In this document: piece after piece, positions 60,249 to 64,000 of the stretch
How the letters are laid out: every line of letters starts with the position of its first letter
Position numbering within the stretch: position 1 is the stretch's first letter
Assembly: GCA_934692625.1 (NCBI GenBank)
Contig: CAKUUC010000013.1
Span: forward strand, 1-64,000
Source of the DNA: an uncultured Candidatus Melainabacteria bacterium
Lineage (GTDB): Bacteria; Cyanobacteriota; Vampirovibrionia; Gastranaerophilales; Gastranaerophilaceae
Length of the DNA stretch: 64,000 nt
Direction: 5' to 3'
Notes under the pieces: model-generated
Told to the model about the DNA's origin: nothing
What the model saw: the letters and a program-made list of their open reading frames with translations, nothing else
The model's database searches: none
Program-made: the position numbers and the translations under genes

Positions 60249-61109
60249 TTAATTCAATTGTGAATAATTTATAGAAAATATTGTATTTTTAGAATTTACA
60301 CAAATATTACAAAAGTTCGTTTCAAGCGAACTTTTTTTATTGTAGTCATTGAATGTACTACCGCTTCGCCCTCTGTAATCATTTGCAAGGAATGGACAGG
60401 TGTAAACCCCTGTAGTTGTGAGTGTTCTGCCATTTACGCAATCAAGTTTTTCAGTATTTTTGCAAGTTTTAATTTCTTCAAATGGTGCATTTTTATCGTA
60501 ATACGGTACAATTTGGATATTTTTTTCATCTAAATTATAGTTGTTCTTTTTAAAAATTTTTGAAAATTCTGTGTAAATTTCATTTTCAGAGAGTTTGAAA
60601 TAATTTGTAACTGTAATAATTGGTGTAAAATCATATTTGAGCAGATGTTTCAGCGCAAATATTGCATGTCGGTATGCTCCACGATATCTTATAGTATCAT
60701 TTTGCATCTCGTCATAATGGTCAAGGCTGATTTTGAAAAATATTTGATAATCTGATTCATTTTCAACTTTTTTCAAAAAACGGGCTTTCTTTTCATTTAT
60801 AAATGAACCGTTTGTGCAGATACAGACATTTGTTTTTTCTAAACATAATCTCAAAATTGCATTGAAATCAGGGTGTGTCATGGGTTCTGCACCGGTTAAA
60901 TATATGCAGTTCAGGTCTTCATTTTTTGTGTCATTTAATGCAGTTTTTATAATGTCAATTTTTATAAAATCTTCAACTTTTTTATATTTTGGAAAATCTA
61001 TGTAGCAGTGATTGCAGTGCATATTGCAATATTTTGCTGTCATTTCTATGAATAAGTTTTTTAATTCCTTCATTGATACAACTTCTGCTTGGTATGTGTT
61101 CAGACTCAT
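60249..61109 (-). CDS. radical SAM protein
   Basis: 286 residues. CNMHCNHC (about 28-35) is the CX3CX2C motif for the SAM [4Fe-4S] cluster. CIYLTGAEPMTHPDFNAILRLC (GxE motif), CICTNGSFINEKKA and ISLDHYDEMQNDTIR follow. C-terminal cysteines (DCVNGRTLTTTGVYTCPFLA, NFCNICVNS) resemble a SPASM/twitch auxiliary cluster. Such enzymes modify peptides or make cofactors; substrate unknown. AAGGAG precedes the ATG. The plus-strand pil terminator lies inside its 3' end. Confidence 0.85.
   Translation of the reverse strand: MSLNTYQAEVVSMKELKNLFIEMTAKYCNMHCNHCYIDFPKYKKVEDFIKIDIIKTALNDTKNEDLNCIYLTGAEPMTHPDFNAILRLCLEKTNVCICTNGSFINEKKARFLKKVENESDYQIFFKISLDHYDEMQNDTIRYRGAYRHAIFALKHLLKYDFTPIITVTNYFKLSENEIYTEFSKIFKKNNYNLDEKNIQIVPYYDKNAPFEEIKTCKNTEKLDCVNGRTLTTTGVYTCPFLANDYRGRSGSTFNDYNKKSSLETNFCNICVNSKNTIFSINYSQLN
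60312..60339 (+). terminator. terminator of the pilMN-pilO unit inside the convergent gene
   Basis: AAGTTCG and CGAACTT pair around TTTCAAG, followed by TTTTTTT on the plus strand, 64 bases after the pilO stop. The hairpin lies within the last codons (KKSSLETNF) of the radical SAM gene, so one sequence does two jobs. Confidence 0.8.
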
Positions 61110-61223
61110 TTTGATTGCTCTCCTTTCGATATAATCATGTTATATATTTGAAAGTTAAAATAAATTATCCACCATGGTAAAAATTTTTGTGACAATTTGT
61201 ATAATATATGGTAATATTCATAT

Positions 61224-61934
61224 ATGGTTAAAATTCTGGATTGTACAACAAGAGATGGTGGTTACAAAGATAATTGGGAATATTCTGATGAATATATTTC
61301 CTCACATATCGAATTTTTGAATGCTAATGGTGTTAAATATTACGAAATCGGATATCGAAACTATTTAGAAACAGAAGGAAAAGGACGATTTTATCGCTGT
61401 ATGCCTGATGTTACAAAGCCGTTTGTTGAGTTGGAAAAAGATTTGTTAATTGGGGTTATGACTGATGTAAAAAGATACAATCCTGACGATTTTGTCAGAC
61501 AAAGTGATGACACAATTGATTTTGTTAGAATTGCAGCACACCCTGATAAAGTTCAAAATGCGTTAGAAATTGCGGGTGACTTGTTCGATAAAGGGTACAA
61601 AGTTTTTGTTCAATTGATGGACGTTACAAATATTGATGCTGACGGATATTTATATCTTTATATGTGGGATAGAAAGAATATTTTGGAAAGTTTGTACTTC
61701 GCTGACAGTTACAGTGTTTTAAAACCTTCTGAAATCGCTCAATATTATAATAAATTTAAAATTTTAGGCTATAAAAATATAAGTTTTCATGCGCATAACA
61801 ATCAAAAATATGCATTAGAAAATTCTTTAGCCGCAATAAATTTGGGTGCTTATTCTGTTGATGTTACTCGAGATGGAGTTGGGCGCAACGGTGGTAATCT
61901 TGACATTTCTCAACTTTTTGAAAATCTTAAATAA
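61224..61934 (+). CDS. HMGL-like (DRE-TIM metallolyase) aldolase family protein
   Basis: 236 residues. KILDCTTRDGGYKDNWEYS at the N-terminus is the DRE-TIM signature (catalytic R-D). YYEIGYRN, VRIAAHPD, YFADSYSVLKPSEIA and the metal-binding HAHNN (about 191) complete it. Relatives include 4-hydroxy-2-oxovalerate aldolase and HMG-CoA lyase; this short form is often next to surface-sugar genes. Substrate not predictable. No Shine-Dalgarno: TAATAT (61212-61217) ends exactly 6 bases before the ATG. Confidence 0.82.
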   Translation: MVKILDCTTRDGGYKDNWEYSDEYISSHIEFLNANGVKYYEIGYRNYLETEGKGRFYRCMPDVTKPFVELEKDLLIGVMTDVKRYNPDDFVRQSDDTIDFVRIAAHPDKVQNALEIAGDLFDKGYKVFVQLMDVTNIDADGYLYLYMWDRKNILESLYFADSYSVLKPSEIAQYYNKFKILGYKNISFHAHNNQKYALENSLAAINLGAYSVDVTRDGVGRNGGNLDISQLFENLK

Positions 61935-62321
61935 TTAATTGAGAAATTTTTTGTAAATGCTACTATCAGCATTTCTGATTGTTGGTTTTGGAATAAATTC
62001 AACTCCATATTGCTTAGCGATACGTTCAATTTGAGGTGATGCAGAAACAATGATTATTTTAGAATTTTTGTATTCTTTATAGGTTTTTATTTGGTAAACG
62101 AGCCATTCTCCTGCATATTTGGGTAGAAAATCACTTTCCATTTGCAAATCTGTAAAAATAGCAGTGTATGGCAAGTCAATATTGGCTTCAATGTGTGCTA
62201 AACCCTCTTTTGCGCTATATGCTGTTTCAATTTCTGTTTCAGGAAGATTTAGGTATTCAATATTGTTTTGATGAAATCTAACCCACCCTGGGACATCATC
62301 AACTAATAAAATTTTATTCAT
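61935..62321 (-). CDS. stand-alone receiver-domain protein
   Basis: 128 residues, a REC domain only: KILLVDDVPGWVRFHQNNI (acidic pocket), YTAIFTDLQMESDFLP (phosphoacceptor Asp near 58), IIIVSASPQ and FIPKPT. There is no output domain, so it probably signals through protein contact as CheY or PilG/PilH-type proteins do. Unusual insertion after the phosphoacceptor (MESDFLPKYAGEWLV). Location near the pil genes makes a pilus-control role possible but unproven. Confidence 0.85.
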   Translation of the reverse strand: MNKILLVDDVPGWVRFHQNNIEYLNLPETEIETAYSAKEGLAHIEANIDLPYTAIFTDLQMESDFLPKYAGEWLVYQIKTYKEYKNSKIIIVSASPQIERIAKQYGVEFIPKPTIRNADSSIYKKFLN

Positions 62322-62421
62322 AATACCTTTAGTTTACACAAAAACCATAAATATTTCTACCGTGTCGGGGAAGTGTATATTTTTATAATGTTTATAAAAT
62401 TTATTTTGGGAGGTTTGTTTG

Positions 62422-62898
62422 ATGACCAGAATGAAAATATTGATTGCAATTTTTGGTGTGATGTTTGGTATTGTTGCGACGTATTCTGAAACTCCGAAAG
62501 AGGCTATGGAATTTTTTGTAAAATATACAGATTTTGCCAATTCTTATGATGATAATTTGCTTGACATGTATTCTCCGAATGCAAAAATTATTCGAGAGGT
62601 TGTGAAACCTACTGGTGAAGTTGTTGAGGTGGTTGTTCCTACTAAAAGATATTTTAAAGAATTGAAAATAGGACAAAAAACTGCTAAACTTAGAAGGTAC
62701 AAAAATAAATACAGAAATATTATTGCTCAAAAAACTCCACAAGGGGTGAAAATTACAGCAGAAAGACAACCATCAAAGGAAACTTATTGGTTAAAAATGT
62801 ATCAAATTGTACAAGATACCGATTCCGGTTTGAAAATTACTGAAGAAATGATGCAAACGAAAGTTCAAGCGTTTTTAAAACAAAAGGAAAATAATTAA
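62422..62898 (+). CDS. secreted hypothetical protein (NTF2-like by appearance)
   Basis: 158 residues from ATG 62422 (GGGAGG 9 bases upstream; a TTG directly before is less likely). Signal-like start MTRMKILIAIFGVMFGIVATYS. The segment AMEFFVKYTDFANSYDDNLLDMYSPNAKIIRE resembles the beginning of NTF2-like/SnoaL domains. The remainder is basic (KTAKLRRYKNKYRNI). Two bases separate it from aroC, so both may be cotranscribed. No function can be given. Confidence 0.65.
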   Translation: MTRMKILIAIFGVMFGIVATYSETPKEAMEFFVKYTDFANSYDDNLLDMYSPNAKIIREVVKPTGEVVEVVVPTKRYFKELKIGQKTAKLRRYKNKYRNIIAQKTPQGVKITAERQPSKETYWLKMYQIVQDTDSGLKITEEMMQTKVQAFLKQKENN

Positions 62899-62900
62899 AG

Positions 62901-63956
62901 ATGAATAAATTTAGATTTTTAACAGCAGGAGAAAGTCACGGAAAATGCCTAACCGCAATAATAGAAGGATTGCCGGCAGGGATAAATATTGATGTTGATT
63001 TTATAAATAGTGAACTGAAACGCCGTCAACAAGGTTATGGACGTGGCGAGAGAATGAAAATTGAAACCGATACTGTAGAAATAACATCAGGTGTCAGATT
63101 TGGTAAAACTTTAGGTTCGCCTGTTACTCTTGTTGTGAAAAATCGAGATTTTGATTCTTGGCAAAAAGTTATGAGTGTTGCCCCTGAGGATATTACAGAT
63201 GAAAAGAAATTTTCTACGTACCGCCCTGGGCATGCTGATTATGCAGGGAGTGTAAAGTATGGGCAACATGATTTGCGCAATATTCTGGAACGCTCAAGTG
63301 CCAGAAAAACAGCAATTGAGGTTGCTGTAGGTGCTGTTGCAAAATTGTTATTAAAAGAGTTGGAAATTACCGGAGAATCAAAAGTTCTTCAAATCGGTTC
63401 TGCGTGTTGTCCAGCCAATTTTAGTGACGAAGTTGATATTATGCGAGGAAAAGGTGACACAATTGGCGGAAAATTTGTTGTTACATATTCTAATTTACCT
63501 GTCGGTTTAGGTTCACATGTTCATTGGGATAGGGGAATTGATGGGCGCATAGCACAAGCGGTTATGAGTATTCCTGCGGTAAAAGTCGTTGAAATCGGGA
63601 CTAATCCACTCGGATATCAAGGTTCACAATATCATGATGAAATGTTTGCGGATAATGGGGAAATTGTGCGTAAAACAAATCATGCAGGTGGTATTGAAGG
63701 TGGAATGACAAATGGTGAGGATTTGGTTGTTTATGGGGTTATGAAACCAATTCCGACAATGCGAACACCATTAAAAACAGTTGATTCTGAAACTATGGAA
63801 CAGACAGAAGCGCATTTTGAACGTTCGGATGTTTGTGCGGTTGAGGCGTGTTCTGTTGTTGCAGAAGCACGTGTTGCGTGGATTTTGGCAGATGAAATTT
63901 TGCTAAAATATGGTGGAGATTGCGCTGACGAATTAAAACGTCATTATTATTCGTAA
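62901..63956 (+). CDS. aroC: chorismate synthase
   Basis: 351 residues. FLTAGESHGKCLTAIIEGLPAGI (N-terminal signature), RRQQGYGRGERMKIE, SGVRFGKTLGSPV, RPGHADYAGSVKYGQHDLRNILERSSARKTA and GIEGGMTNGEDLVV are diagnostic. Catalyses the last step of the shikimate pathway using reduced FMN. Full length. The final 44 bases of the window after the stop contain no recognisable feature. Confidence 0.98.
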   Translation: MNKFRFLTAGESHGKCLTAIIEGLPAGINIDVDFINSELKRRQQGYGRGERMKIETDTVEITSGVRFGKTLGSPVTLVVKNRDFDSWQKVMSVAPEDITDEKKFSTYRPGHADYAGSVKYGQHDLRNILERSSARKTAIEVAVGAVAKLLLKELEITGESKVLQIGSACCPANFSDEVDIMRGKGDTIGGKFVVTYSNLPVGLGSHVHWDRGIDGRIAQAVMSIPAVKVVEIGTNPLGYQGSQYHDEMFADNGEIVRKTNHAGGIEGGMTNGEDLVVYGVMKPIPTMRTPLKTVDSETMEQTEAHFERSDVCAVEACSVVAEARVAWILADEILLKYGGDCADELKRHYYS

Positions 63957-64000
63957 ATTCTACTGACAAAAGTCTGTCTTTGAATAGTATGTCGGCGTGT

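Overview
The window is low-G+C DNA from a diderm bacterium. My best inference is a gut-type non-photosynthetic cyanobacterium (Melainabacteria/Vampirovibrionia, Gastranaerophilales-like). The evidence is an Omp85/BamA with three visible POTRA repeats next to Skp, an LptF/G permease, a PilM-PilN fusion with PilO, several prepilin-like proteins with the FTLAEVLITLGIIG leader, a GatA-dependent tRNA amidation gene, and many lineage-style hypothetical proteins. No photosynthesis gene, rRNA, tRNA, CRISPR array, transposase or prophage is visible. One tmRNA gene and one probable cobalamin riboswitch are present.

Layout. 1-5.0 kb: the 5' part of a secreted repeat protein (minus strand), a repeat-filled spacer, and a UvrD-type helicase fused to a Cas4/RecB-type nuclease. 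5.1-9.6 kb: thymidine kinase, CtpA protease, a prepilin gene, then a second copy of its promoter region followed by a broken pilin gene. 9.6-13.3 kb: hypotheticals, a 27-residue methionine-rich ORF with its own promoter and terminator, and an HD-GYP-like protein. 13.4-20.1 kb: PanE-like reductase, RsmI, BamA, Skp, uridine phosphorylase and a soluble FlhA-C-like protein. 20.1-23.3 kb (minus): LptF/G and secreted proteins. 23.4-27.6 kb: MrnC, GatA and hypotheticals. 27.7-32.4 kb: a surface-polysaccharide set (Stealth-DUF4422 fusion, GalE, MsbA-like ABC exporter). 32.4-37.5 kb: a divergent pilin/XRE pair, tmRNA, a metal efflux ATPase with ArsR regulator, a SWIM protein and a ferredoxin. 37.6-46 kb: DeoB, PckA, a second pilin/XRE pair, an MFS exporter and small genes. 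46-51.1 kb: a signalling block (two kinases, a HEAT protein, a REC-GGDEF-like-REC protein). 51.1-54 kb: a cobalamin riboswitch and three unknown genes. 54-64 kb: IspF, SigA, RlmB, NadA, PilMN-PilO, a radical SAM enzyme, an aldolase-like enzyme, a receiver protein and AroC.

How the parts fit. Envelope biogenesis (BamA, Skp, LptF/G, MsbA-like exporter, Stealth/GalE) and type IV pilus or pseudopilus functions (PilMN, PilO, three intact prepilins and one remnant) dominate. Nucleoside salvage (Tdk, Udp, DeoB) and PckA fit fermentative or scavenging metabolism. Many genes lack a Shine-Dalgarno sequence. In seven of them a -10-like hexamer ends exactly 6 bases before the ATG, which suggests frequent leaderless transcription.

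The best leads for something undescribed are: (1) a cobalamin-type riboswitch in front of a three-gene operon of unknown function that begins with a CPHG/CPLC protein; (2) a free-standing FlhA cytoplasmic domain fused to a DUF4177-like module and no membrane domain; (3) two prepilin genes each divergent from a small XRE regulator, with different perfect palindromes between them; (4) a methionine-rich micro-ORF under a near-consensus promoter; and (5) a short N-terminal Phe-Gly-type motif shared by otherwise unrelated hypothetical proteins. No homology search was possible; assignments rest on reading motifs.
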